Part shown: positions 16,050-25,729 of the stretch, in pieces
How positions within the stretch are numbered: position 1 is the first letter of the stretch
Layout: each line of letters begins with the position of its first letter
From: Desulfosarcina alkanivorans
GTDB lineage: Bacteria > Desulfobacterota > Desulfobacteria > Desulfobacterales > Desulfosarcinaceae
Length of the DNA: 64,000 nt
Assembly (NCBI RefSeq): GCF_009688945.1
Contig: NZ_AP021874.1
Location: 7,110,001 to 7,174,000, forward strand
Reading direction: 5' to 3'
Program-made: the position numbers and the translations under genes
Notes under the pieces: generated by a model
Told to the model about the DNA's origin: nothing
Databases searched by the model: none
Seen by the model: only the letters and a program-made list of their open reading frames with translations

Positions 16050-17861
16050 GTGGATGAACGGCTGTCGGCCAAACGTCTCCTTTCCGCCCTTGAACAAAAC
16101 GGGCTGATTTCATTTCAGCAGGCCCGGGACCTGTACGCCAACCGTTCTGACCTGGTAAAGCAGGTTAACCTGCGCCGTTCCAAACAGGAGCGGGTTGACG
16201 GTTTTGACCAGAACCATCCGTTTCTCATTTTCGATGCCATCGTTGCCCTTAACCTGAAGCGGAACGATGACCCGTCGAAAACCCTCGACGAGGATACCAT
16301 TTTTAAAACCCTTGCGGGCGTCTGGGGAATCCCCTTTGTCAAGATCGACCCCCTGAAACTGGACCTGAATGTCGTCACCACGACCATCCCCATCTCCTTT
16401 GCCAAAAAGCACCTGGTCCTGCCCATCGGGATCAGCCAGGGGCAACTTACCGTTGCCACGCCGAATCCCTTTAACCTGGAAGTTCTGGAGGATATTACGC
16501 GGGCCTGCCAGATGCAGGTGAACACGGTGGTCAGTCCCCGGTCGGACATCATCAAACTTATCGAAGAATTCTTCGGCTTTAAGCGGTCCATCGCAGCGGC
16601 TGAGCATCAGTTTGCCGGACCCGGCGTGGACCTGGGCAACCTGGAGCAATACATCCAGCTTCAATCCGCGGACGAACTGCCGTCCACCGACCAGCATGTG
16701 GTCAATGCGGTCAACCACCTGTTCATTTATGCCTTCGACCAAAAAGCCAGTGACATTCATATTGAGCCCAAGCGGGATCTCAGCCTGGTCAGAATGCGGA
16801 TTGACGGTGTGTTGCACACGGTTTACAAACTGCCTAAAAATGTCCATTCGGCGATTATCAGCCGGATCAAAAACCTGTCCGGCCTCGACATGGCCGAGAA
16901 GCGGCGCCCCCAGGATGGGCGCATCAAAACGGGCAAAAAGGACGTGGAGGTCGAGATTCGCGTGTCCACGGTACCCGTTGCATTCGGTGAGAAGGTGGTC
17001 ATGCGGGTCATGGACCCTGACATCCTGTTCCAGGATCTCGAAAACCTGGGATTCTCATCTGTGGACATGGACAAATATAACCAGATCATATCCCATCCCC
17101 ACGGCCTGGTTCTGGTCTGCGGCCCGACGGGCAGTGGAAAGTCCACCACGCTCTACTCCACGCTCAGAAAAATCAGCAATGCGAAGGTCAATGTTACGAC
17201 GATTGAGGATCCCATTGAAATGGTGCATGAAGATTTCAACCAGATTGCCGTCAGGCCGCAGGTGGGAATCACCTTCGGGACGATCATGCGCAATATTCTC
17301 AGGCAAGACCCCGATATCATCATGGTGGGAGAACTGAGGGACCTGGAAACAGCTGAGAATGCCATTCAGGCGGCCCTTACCGGCCACCTGGTGCTGTCGA
17401 CCCTGCACACCAACGATGCCCCGTCGTCGATTATCCGGATGATGGACCTGGGCGTTCCCTCTTTTCTTATCCAGGCGACACTCAGGGGAATCCTTTCCCA
17501 GCGGCTGGTCAGAAAAATCTGCAATGCCTGCAAAACGCCCATTGCCGTAGAGGCCGCACGGCTCAAGGCCCTGGGACTGGAAACCGGAAAATCGGGCATG
17601 TTGTCGCTTTTTCATGGCAAGGGATGCCAGAAATGCAGGGGGACCGGCTACCTGGGAAGGACCACCATCCATGAAGTTCTTCCATACACCGATGCCATCA
17701 AAGCCCTGACGGTTCCGGACGCCGACCTGGCAAGCCTGGCAGGGCAGGCCAGAGCGGAGGGAATGGCTTCATTACGGGAAAGCGCGGTGGAGAAACTGCT
17801 GGAGGGCATCACTACCTATCAGGAAGTGCTTCGCGTCACATCCGGTGGCGATCTGTGGTGA
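16050..17861 (+). CDS. type IV pilus / type II secretion family assembly ATPase (PilB/GspE-like)
   Basis: The start codon is GTG or TTG-like (valine codon GTG at 16050) after GGGAG. The 603 residues contain an N-terminal MshEN-type domain at about 55-175, then the secretion ATPase core. Walker A is GPTGSGKST at 358-366, Asp box DIHIEPKRD near 233, Walker B region IMVGELRDLETAENA (GELRD replaces the common GEIRD), and His box LSTLHTNDA. A CNAC...CQKC zinc site follows near 492 and 530. It would power pilin or pseudopilin polymerisation. No pilin, PilC or secretin gene is nearby, only the unknown 472-residue protein upstream. Confidence 0.9.
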   Translation: MDERLSAKRLLSALEQNGLISFQQARDLYANRSDLVKQVNLRRSKQERVDGFDQNHPFLIFDAIVALNLKRNDDPSKTLDEDTIFKTLAGVWGIPFVKIDPLKLDLNVVTTTIPISFAKKHLVLPIGISQGQLTVATPNPFNLEVLEDITRACQMQVNTVVSPRSDIIKLIEEFFGFKRSIAAAEHQFAGPGVDLGNLEQYIQLQSADELPSTDQHVVNAVNHLFIYAFDQKASDIHIEPKRDLSLVRMRIDGVLHTVYKLPKNVHSAIISRIKNLSGLDMAEKRRPQDGRIKTGKKDVEVEIRVSTVPVAFGEKVVMRVMDPDILFQDLENLGFSSVDMDKYNQIISHPHGLVLVCGPTGSGKSTTLYSTLRKISNAKVNVTTIEDPIEMVHEDFNQIAVRPQVGITFGTIMRNILRQDPDIIMVGELRDLETAENAIQAALTGHLVLSTLHTNDAPSSIIRMMDLGVPSFLIQATLRGILSQRLVRKICNACKTPIAVEAARLKALGLETGKSGMLSLFHGKGCQKCRGTGYLGRTTIHEVLPYTDAIKALTVPDADLASLAGQARAEGMASLRESAVEKLLEGITTYQEVLRVTSGGDLW

Positions 17862-17902
17862 CGGTCGCATCCTTTTTCCGGTAAACGTCCCATTCCCAAT
17901 CG

Positions 17903-17933
17903 AAACGCCCGCCCCGGGGGGCAGGCGTTTTTT
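17903..17933 (+). terminator. Rho-independent terminator after the secretion ATPase gene
   Basis: AAACGCCCGCCCC and GGGGGCAGGCGTTT form a GC-rich stem followed by T residues. It lies 40 bases after the ATPase stop codon and, being flanked by A and T runs, may also serve the convergent LysM gene. Confidence 0.8.
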
Positions 17934-17998
17934 CCCGGTTGCGCCAAGTTTATTTTCAGATGGCCGGTTTACCCATGTCTGCGGGACTGAGAGGCGGC

Positions 17999-19072
17999 CT
18001 ACTGGATTGGTGTTCTGAATCGTTCCCCGGGGGAGATGTGTTTCGAGGTAATCGTGATGATGACGGTTGATGTGGTTTCCTCGGTATGAAGGACGACAAA
18101 GGTTCCAAAATCAACCGGGGGAAGCGCTTTGGAATTGATCTGGTTGTTTTCCAATACCATTTTCTGCGAATTGTAGATGCTGTATTGCTGGCCCACGTCG
18201 ATGTTGTCCGCACGACCTTTGTCGATGAAGGCCAGCATATAGTCGCCAATCAATTTGGTATGCTCTTCGGACGTGATGATTTTACCCTCGATTCCGGGGA
18301 CGCTGGGTTTGAGCTCGATATTGGAATGCCGCGGGCTGAAAGGCATCAGTTGGTCGTCAACACGAATTGTGCGGAATGATTTCAGGACCTTCGCGATCAC
18401 CATGTCCGGCTCTTTTTTGGTTATTTCCACGATGCCAAGAATATAATGCTGGGTCCCGATGGTTTCCGTTGCGTGGGGTTCATCCGTCGGTTTCATGTAC
18501 TTGAAGACGGTATGCCGGCTGCCGGGGATGAGTGCCCCCTGCGCAGAAATGCCTGCAGGGCGTATATAGACCATGTCTCCTTCGCTGATCAGGACTTTTC
18601 TTCCCTGAACCTCGAAGATAGTACCCAATGAGGAAACCGGCGGTTTTCGGATGAATCCGACACTGTCGATCGAAGAATATACGAAATAAGGAGCCGCAGA
18701 AACGTTTTTTGCGGAGGCGGGTGCAGGCACGGGAACCACCCCAACGGGTTGGGATGGTTCGGTTTTCGTCATGGCTTGTGCACCGGATTTTCTGTAAAGG
18801 CGAATTCGCTCACCGGGAAAGATCCAGTGAGGATTCGAAATCTGGTCGTTTTCTTCCCATAATTCCGGCCACAGCCAGGGGGAATTGTTAAACTGCTGTG
18901 ACAGATCCCAAAGGGTGTCACCCTTCTGGATGGTATAGTAAAACCCGGCTTCACTTTCGACCACATTGATCTGGTCCCCAGCCGTTATCAGGGGGGGGGA
19001 CATCAGCGGAAGGATCAGAACAACAAAAAAAAGAACGGCTGAATTTGTTCTGCAATTCATCAGATACCTCAT
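17999..19072 (-). CDS. exported LysM-domain protein
   Basis: The 357-residue protein has an N-terminal hydrophobic signal (residues 12-31, ending ITAG) and one LysM domain at about 43-92 (YTIQKGDTLWDLSQQF ... IFPGERIRL). LysM domains bind the glycan chains of peptidoglycan. A Pro/Ala linker follows, then about 240 residues of beta-rich sequence with no domain I can name. It likely sits in the periplasm, attached to the wall. Proteins of this layout are common in Desulfobacterota, with no assigned role. It has its own transcript, located between the ATPase terminator and the groEL terminator. Confidence 0.85.
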   Translation of the reverse strand: MRYLMNCRTNSAVLFFVVLILPLMSPPLITAGDQINVVESEAGFYYTIQKGDTLWDLSQQFNNSPWLWPELWEENDQISNPHWIFPGERIRLYRKSGAQAMTKTEPSQPVGVVPVPAPASAKNVSAAPYFVYSSIDSVGFIRKPPVSSLGTIFEVQGRKVLISEGDMVYIRPAGISAQGALIPGSRHTVFKYMKPTDEPHATETIGTQHYILGIVEITKKEPDMVIAKVLKSFRTIRVDDQLMPFSPRHSNIELKPSVPGIEGKIITSEEHTKLIGDYMLAFIDKGRADNIDVGQQYSIYNSQKMVLENNQINSKALPPVDFGTFVVLHTEETTSTVIITITSKHISPGERFRTPIQ

Positions 19073-19169
19073 TTTTTGGTGTCATCGATGTATCTATTGC
19101 AACTTTCTCATTGATTTCAGTAGCCTGATTAATGGTGTGTTGTCAAGTGTAACCGTGGCAACGGGGGAA

Positions 19170-19205
19170 AACAAAAAAGCCCCCGCACAGGTAACATGCG
19201 GGGGC
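19170..19205 (-). terminator. Rho-independent terminator of the groESL operon
   Basis: On the minus strand a 9-bp GC-rich stem (GCCCCCGCA / TGCGGGGGC at 19179-19187 and 19197-19205) is followed by a run of T. It lies about 28 bases after the groEL stop. Confidence 0.85.
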
Positions 19206-19232
19206 CGGTTATTTTTACCAAACTCGGCAGGG

Positions 19233-20894
<1,662 letters not shown>

Positions 20895-20933
20895 TTTACT
20901 TAACCTCCATATCTCACGTTAGTAGGGTAATCG

Positions 20934-21221
20934 TTACTCAATGACGCCGAGCACGTCGTCTTCGCGCATGATCAGATACTCTTCACCTTCGATCTTCACC
21001 TCTGTGCCAGAGTATTTCCCGAACAGAATCCGGTCGCCGACCTTGATCTCCAGTGCCACACGCTTGCCGTCATCTCCGATTTTACCATTCCCGACGGCGT
21101 TGACTTTTCCTTCAGCCGGTTTTTCTTTGGCGGTATCCGGGATGATAATGCCACCTTTGGTCGTGGTTTCTTCTTCGACGCGCTGCACCAGAATGCGATC
21201 CTGCAATGGTCTGAGTTTCAT
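20934..21221 (-). CDS. groES: co-chaperonin GroES
   Basis: 95 residues with the expected KLRPLQDRILVQRVEEE opening, the mobile loop TTKGGIIIPDTAKEKP near residues 20-36, and the GEEYLIMREDDVLGVIE end. It caps GroEL during folding. ATG follows AAAGGAGAG. It is the first gene of the groES-groEL operon. Upstream is a candidate promoter with an internal palindrome, not the full HrcA-type CIRCE element. Confidence 0.98.
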   Translation of the reverse strand: MKLRPLQDRILVQRVEEETTTKGGIIIPDTAKEKPAEGKVNAVGNGKIGDDGKRVALEIKVGDRILFGKYSGTEVKIEGEEYLIMREDDVLGVIE

Positions 21222-21377
21222 GTTTCCTTCTCTCCTTTTTCATTTAGCACTTGTGTTGATTTACCAAAAAAGCCAGTTTTTCTCTGATTTTTGAAACAGG
21301 CCGTTGCCATGGCACCTGTTCAGCAAACCATATGGTCCCATATACGCTGATTATCTGGGAGAAACTAAAGATCAGCT

Positions 21378-21405
21378 AATTTAATCACACGTCGTGATTT
21401 GTAAA
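21378..21405 (-). promoter_or_regulatory. candidate groESL promoter with operator-like palindrome in the spacer
   Basis: Read on the minus strand, TTTACA (21400-21405) and TAAATT (21378-21383) are spaced by 16 bases. The spacer contains the inverted repeat AATCAC-N5-GTGATT (21383-21399). A repressor bound there would block the polymerase. A half match to CIRCE (TTAGCAC at 21244-21250) lies close to the start codon, but its partner arm is missing. Confidence 0.4.
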
Positions 21406-21501
21406 GTGCCTATGTTGAATTTTGTTCGGATCAGCAAATGACCGGTTGTTTTCCTGCACTGTGAAAGCATTACCCATAAAAATATCGTGTCGTCTATCCG
21501 G

Positions 21502-21786
21502 TTATGCATCGCTCTTGGCGGCTTTGGATTCGGTGCCGCCCGAACTGCTTTTCTCACCGGCAGACGATGTCCCTTCTGGTTTTTTACCTTTTTTCGTCGC
21601 TTCAGGCTGCTTCGAATATCCGGTGGCGTACCAGCCGGTTCCCTTTAAATGGAAACTGCTTTGGGAAATCAGCTTGGTCAGCTTTCCGGAGCAGTGTTTA
21701 CAGGTTTCCAGCGGGACATCTGAAAACTTCTGGATCGCCTCTTCAATTTTTCCGCACGCTGTACATTGGTATTCGTAGAGCGGCAT
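21502..21786 (-). CDS. FmdB-family zinc-ribbon protein
   Basis: The 94 residues carry the FmdB pattern: MPLYEYQCTACGK at the start, with Cys8/Cys11 and Cys29/Cys32 forming a zinc ribbon, then a Ser/Lys/Gly-rich disordered tail. FmdB proteins are thought to be regulators of amidase or formamidase genes, but the evidence is thin and most are of unknown role. The gene is monocistronic between groESL and the HExxH gene. The tail has low sequence complexity, as in other Desulfobacterota members. Confidence 0.88.
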   Translation of the reverse strand: MPLYEYQCTACGKIEEAIQKFSDVPLETCKHCSGKLTKLISQSSFHLKGTGWYATGYSKQPEATKKGKKPEGTSSAGEKSSSGGTESKAAKSDA

Positions 21787-21901
21787 GGTTCTGATCTCCT
21801 GTAACTTGGTGCAAAAATTAAATATATTTAGGGTTTCCCGTCGAATTGACTGCTCTAATATATGTCATCTTTCCTGCTTGTCAAGAATATGCAGATGAAA
21901 A

Positions 21902-22456
21902 TCAGGGGATGGTTTTCAGGCCATCGAGGGGAGGGCGCCACGTGCTGTAAAAATCAAGGACGGCATCGAGTCCCTGGATATTTACAGGGATGAGGATGTC
22001 GTGGGTGATCGCATGTACGCGGCGTTCTTCATCGAGCTTTTCATTGTCGCTGGCTTTGAAATTCTGCAGGAACCGACTGAAGCGGACGATGTGGACCAGT
22101 TCATGAGTGACCACATACAGGGCGAAAGGCGACAGAGCCATTTCCGGATGCATCCTCAGGGTGCTCAAAATGGCATGATCCTGAATACAGATTTTATAAA
22201 AATCATAGGCGCTGGATCCTAAGACTCCGCCTTTCAGCTTGCCTTCATATCGAATGATTTGGGCAAAGGGGCCGTCGACGATTTCTTCATCCGTGAGGTC
22301 GGTGAGGGTTTCCACATCATATTTCGGGCGAAGCCACTGGCTTGCCGACATTTTAAAATGATTGCTGACCAACTCTTCGGCCATGGCAACCGCATTGTTG
22401 ACAATGGTGATTTCTTTATTTCCGAATGTGGGGCGGGCAGACTTTTTTCCCATCAA
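21902..22456 (-). CDS. putative zincin-like protein with an HExxH motif
   Basis: The 184-residue soluble protein has HELVH at 118-122 and an ERRVHAITHD block about 22 residues later, which could supply a third ligand (Glu144 or His148). This resembles single-domain zinc metalloprotease folds, but there is no signal peptide or membrane segment, so it would act in the cytoplasm. I do not recognise the family. It is divergent from the small mS38/COX24-like gene. The active-site geometry is an inference from two short motifs only. Confidence 0.7.
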   Translation of the reverse strand: MMGKKSARPTFGNKEITIVNNAVAMAEELVSNHFKMSASQWLRPKYDVETLTDLTDEEIVDGPFAQIIRYEGKLKGGVLGSSAYDFYKICIQDHAILSTLRMHPEMALSPFALYVVTHELVHIVRFSRFLQNFKASDNEKLDEERRVHAITHDILIPVNIQGLDAVLDFYSTWRPPLDGLKTIP

Positions 22457-22600
22457 ATTCCTGTAACATACCCCATATCAAGGATCAATGGCCAGGTCAT
22501 GAACCGTAACGGTGGTAAATAAAAATTATGGACAAAAATGGGGTGATGGTATAAAAGATATAGTTTATCTGAATACTCTAAAATGAATGGGGGTGATCTG

Positions 22601-22699
22601 TTGGGCAGCGTGATCAAGAAACGAAGAAAAAAGATGCGCAAGCATAAGCACCGTAAGTTGCTAGCCCGCACGCGGCATCAGAGAAGAAAGGGTAAATAA
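22601..22699 (+). CDS. AURKAIP1/COX24 (mS38)-like small basic protein
   Basis: TTG 22601 encodes a 32-residue, highly basic protein: GSVIKKRRKKMRKHKHRKL, then an RTRHQRRKGK tail. This is the bacterial counterpart of the C-terminal segment of the mitochondrial ribosomal protein mS38/Cox24 (PF08213-type), found in several bacterial phyla and believed to bind the small ribosomal subunit. A G-rich ribosome site precedes the TTG; an ATG at 22583 in the same frame would add six residues. It is too short for standard gene callers. A terminator follows. Confidence 0.82.
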   Translation: MGSVIKKRRKKMRKHKHRKLLARTRHQRRKGK

Positions 22700-22735
22700 T
22701 GCCACCTTCAGGCTTCTGTGATGGGCACCAATAAA

Positions 22736-22770
22736 AAAGCACCGGCACAATCTGCGTCGGTGCTTTGGTT
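22736..22770. terminator. bidirectional Rho-independent terminator
   Basis: AAAGCACCG (22736-22744) pairs with CGGTGCTTT (22758-22766), with T-rich sequence after it and an A run before it. It sits between the convergent mS38-like gene and hflC and can end both transcripts. Confidence 0.85.
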
Positions 22771-22788
22771 TTCCCTGTTGCGGTCGGG

Positions 22789-23781
22789 TCAGGGGGCCTT
22801 TGCCGTCTGGCCCTGATACCCCTTCATGTATTTGAATATCTCCGAATCGGTCGAGAGGATGATCGAACTGTTGTCGGTGAGCGCCTCGTTATACACTTCC
22901 AGCGTCTTGGTGAAGGAATAGAATTCAGGGTCCAAGCCGAATGCCTCCGCGTAGAGGCGTGTTGATTCCGCGTCCGCCTTTCCCTTGATTTCCTGTGCCG
23001 TCCGGTACGCTTCAGATTCGATGCGCTTCAATTCCCGTTCTTTTTCGCCCAGGATCTTCTGGGCTTCGCCCCTTCCTTCGGAACGGAATTTCTGCGCGAT
23101 TTGCTTTCTCTCGGCAATCATCCGGTCGTAGACGGATTTCCTGACTTCTTCAACGTAGTTCACCCGCTTGATCTTGACATCCACCAGTTCGATGCCGAAT
23201 TGGGCCAGTTTGGGCTTTGCCTGGGTCAGGATGCCGTTGTCGATCTTGTCTCTACCGACGGTTACCTGGGCAAACCTCACGGGCATCTGTTTTTCCTCTT
23301 CCGCTCCGGTGTCTTCTCCCCCAACCGCATGTACGTTGTCACCCAGGTCCTCGAACGTGTCCAGTTCCCGGTTGCTGTTCCGGACCGCTTCGATAAGACG
23401 GTTGGAGGTTATAAAATTCCTGACCGTGGGATCGATAATCTCATCAAGCCGCTGCTGGGCCTGGCTGATATACCCCACTGTCTTCAAAAAGAGGACCGGA
23501 TCAACTATTTTCCAGCGGGCAAAGGTGTTGACCCAGATATAGGTCTTCTCTCTGGTCGGAATCTGGCCGGGGTCGCCGTCCCATTCCTGAAGGTTGTTCG
23601 GAAAGACAAGCGCTTTTTCGATAACCGGGAGTTTGAATTTGAGTCCGGGAGTCGTTACGGTCCGCTGGATTTTGTCGAAACGGGTAACCACCACCTGCTC
23701 GGTTTCGTCCACCGTGTAAGCACAGATGAAAAGGGTCAACACCAATAGGCCGGCGATGGCCAGCAATGCTTTTGATTTCAT
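22789..23781 (-). CDS. hflC: HflC, protease modulator subunit
   Basis: 330 residues with an N-terminal membrane anchor (about 4-22), an SPFH/prohibitin domain (ETEQVVVTRFDKIQ onward), the conserved ADAESTRLYAEAFG segment and the FYSFTKTLEVY region near the C-terminus. With HflK it forms a periplasmic cage around the FtsH protease and limits its access to membrane substrates. It overlaps the hflK stop by 4 bases, so the two are translationally coupled. An acidic insertion (GGEDTGAEEEKQ) near residues 155-167 is longer than in E. coli. Confidence 0.95.
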   Translation of the reverse strand: MKSKALLAIAGLLVLTLFICAYTVDETEQVVVTRFDKIQRTVTTPGLKFKLPVIEKALVFPNNLQEWDGDPGQIPTREKTYIWVNTFARWKIVDPVLFLKTVGYISQAQQRLDEIIDPTVRNFITSNRLIEAVRNSNRELDTFEDLGDNVHAVGGEDTGAEEEKQMPVRFAQVTVGRDKIDNGILTQAKPKLAQFGIELVDVKIKRVNYVEEVRKSVYDRMIAERKQIAQKFRSEGRGEAQKILGEKERELKRIESEAYRTAQEIKGKADAESTRLYAEAFGLDPEFYSFTKTLEVYNEALTDNSSIILSTDSEIFKYMKGYQGQTAKAP

Positions 23782-24815
23782 TTTGATTCACCACCACTGT
23801 TTCCGAGGTTCAAAAGGGGAAGGACGTTCTTCTGGTCGGCATCAACGATAAACTTCCGGTTGATTTTGGGAAGCAATTCCTTCAACGATTCCAGATAAAG
23901 CCGGCGCTTGGTCACGTCCTTGGCCTTGACGTATTCGCTGAACTGGTCCTTGAACCGGGCTGCATCACCCTGAGCCCGGTTGACCCGGTCGAGGGAATAA
24001 CCCTCGGCGGCTTTGATCGTCCGCTCCGCTTCACCCTTCGCGGCCGGGATGGCTTTGTTGTAGTCTTCCCGCGCCTGGTAGATCATCTTCTCTTTTTCCT
24101 GCGTGGCCTGGTTGACTTCGTTGAACGAGGCTTGCACCGGTGTGGGAACGTTGGTCTTCTTCATTTCCACGGTGACAACGTTGATGCCCGTTTCCGCCTG
24201 GTCCAACTCATCCTGCAGCACCTGGTGGGCCTCAACGGCTATTTCATCGCGCTTGGTGATTACCTCGTTGATGCTGCGGTCCCCCACGACCAGCCGCATG
24301 CTGGATTCCGAAAGGTCGCGTAACAAGCCGTTGGCGTCCTTGACCTTGAACAGATAATTGTAAGGGTCCTTGATCTTGTATTGAACAATCCATGGCACCA
24401 CCGCCACGTTGAGATCGCCGGTGAGCATCAGGGAGATACTGGCCGTGTCCGAGGCCGACGCGTATCTGCCTTCATACTGGCCGCGCTCCGACTGAAAACC
24501 GAATTCTTCCTTGTAGACCCGGTCCTGGCGAACTTTGGTGACATTTTCGATGCCAAAAGGCAGTTTGAAATTGGGCCCCGGCTGCGCGATGCGGACAAAT
24601 TTTCCGAAACGCTGAACCACCCCGACCGAACCGGACTCGATGGTAAAAAATACGGAGTAGCCAATCATCAGAGCAACGATGACTACGATAATCAGCAGTG
24701 AACCGCCCGGCGGCTTTATTTTTTTCAGCTGATTGACAATGTCGTCCATTTGCGGTGGAACGCCGCCCGGCTGCTGCTGATGCTGACGGTTTAACTTTTC
24801 CCAATCCCAAGCCAT
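23778..24815 (-). CDS. hflK: HflK, protease modulator subunit
   Basis: 345 residues with the typical short Gln/Pro/Gly-rich cytoplasmic N-terminus (QHQQQPGGVPPQ), one membrane helix at about 42-60 and the SPFH domain with GVVQRFGKFVR. Then come the EAERTIKAAEGYSLDRVNRAQGD helix region and the YLESLKELLPKI end, all conserved in HflK. It partners HflC around FtsH. It is the first gene of a two-gene operon; the usual hfq-hflX neighbours of Gammaproteobacteria are absent here. Confidence 0.95.
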   Translation of the reverse strand: MAWDWEKLNRQHQQQPGGVPPQMDDIVNQLKKIKPPGGSLLIIVVIVALMIGYSVFFTIESGSVGVVQRFGKFVRIAQPGPNFKLPFGIENVTKVRQDRVYKEEFGFQSERGQYEGRYASASDTASISLMLTGDLNVAVVPWIVQYKIKDPYNYLFKVKDANGLLRDLSESSMRLVVGDRSINEVITKRDEIAVEAHQVLQDELDQAETGINVVTVEMKKTNVPTPVQASFNEVNQATQEKEKMIYQAREDYNKAIPAAKGEAERTIKAAEGYSLDRVNRAQGDAARFKDQFSEYVKAKDVTKRRLYLESLKELLPKINRKFIVDADQKNVLPLLNLGNSGGESK

Positions 24816-25311
24816 TTTTTATCCTTGTTTAGTGGTGAGTTGAAAATGCTCTCTGCCGCTGCCCACCTGACCGAAAACCTCGAAACGGTGACGGGGTCGC
24901 CCCTGTGTAGGGGGCAGTTGAAAATCGGCAAATAGAGGAATTATAACTGGCCATAGACGTTGTCAAAATGTAGATTAATCTAAGATTGGCATCCGGCTAA
25001 GTCAAGGGAAATCCATGCGATGCGACAGCGCGGGGCATGTACTCCTTGATTTCAGGTTTCGATAGACCCGTTTGACAAGGGTTTGTCTTGACTTCAGGCA
25101 GGACAGTTTCTATACCGGCTCCATCGCACCGGTGGAGCGGATCCCGGGACGCCGTCATCGACCCTGCTGCCTGCTTTTCTGTCGGTCTGCCGTAGCCGTT
25201 GTCCCGCGCCCGCCCCCGTCCCGCGCATGGGGGGCGCAGGCCCGGCGGAATATGTGGCCCACTGCCGCGCGTGTCCTTTTTCAGGCGAACCTTAACGGAG
25301 ATCAGCCCCGT
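24816..25311. other. intergenic region between divergent genes
   Basis: 496 bp between hflK (minus) and the dciA-like gene (plus). A hairpin GCCCC-N7-GGGGC lies near 24900-24916. Frames in this region (plus-strand extension from 25072 and a minus-strand 142-codon frame) have Arg/Gly/Pro-rich composition and lack ribosome sites. I treat it as promoter-bearing and non-coding. Confidence 0.45.
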
Positions 25312-25629
25312 ATGGAGAAAAAACGTCTGCCCAACAAAACGTTTACGCCCATCGGCCAAGTGCTTGAGTCCCTGATCGATCAATTCCGGTCCGACAACCA
25401 CGGCGGTATCCTGCATCTGGTCCATGTGTGGAAAAAAGTGGTGGGGCCGCCGATTTCAGACAACGCGACCCCTTTTGCTGTCAAAGGATCCCTGTTGCTG
25501 GTGCATGTGTCCAGTTCCGCCTGGCTGCACCAGCTTCAGTTTTTGAAGGTTGAATTGCTGGAAAAACTTAACCAGGGGCTTAAAAACGAGCGAATCGAGG
25601 AGATCAAGTTCAAGATCGGTCCCATGTAG
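25312..25629 (+). CDS. DUF721/DciA-like protein
   Basis: ATG 25312 starts a 105-residue protein that fits the DUF721 (DciA) domain: a helix with IGQVLESLIDQF, then HLVHVWKKVVGPPISDNATPFAV, a strand LLLVHVSSSAWLHQL, and the closing IEEIKFKIGPM. DciA loads the replicative DNA helicase in bacteria lacking DnaC/DnaI; many bacteria carry a short form of just the conserved domain, as here. Longer in-frame starts upstream are not supported. A TrmN6-like gene follows 100 bp downstream. Confidence 0.85.
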   Translation: MEKKRLPNKTFTPIGQVLESLIDQFRSDNHGGILHLVHVWKKVVGPPISDNATPFAVKGSLLLVHVSSSAWLHQLQFLKVELLEKLNQGLKNERIEEIKFKIGPM

Positions 25630-25729
25630 TACCGCTCCGGCCCCATGTGGCTGGCTTGCCGAAGTCCGCCGGATGCCGCCTGCATTCATTTTCTTTCAGA
25701 ACGGCTGAACCCCGATAAATGGTAACCCC

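Noticed and set aside
21222..21420. CIRCE element upstream of groES
   Set aside because: Only one arm (TTAGCAC) is found; the matching GAGTGCTAA arm at the proper spacing is absent.
24997..25425. 142-codon minus-strand frame
   Set aside because: Overlaps the well-supported DUF721 gene and has Arg/Gly-rich, motif-free composition.
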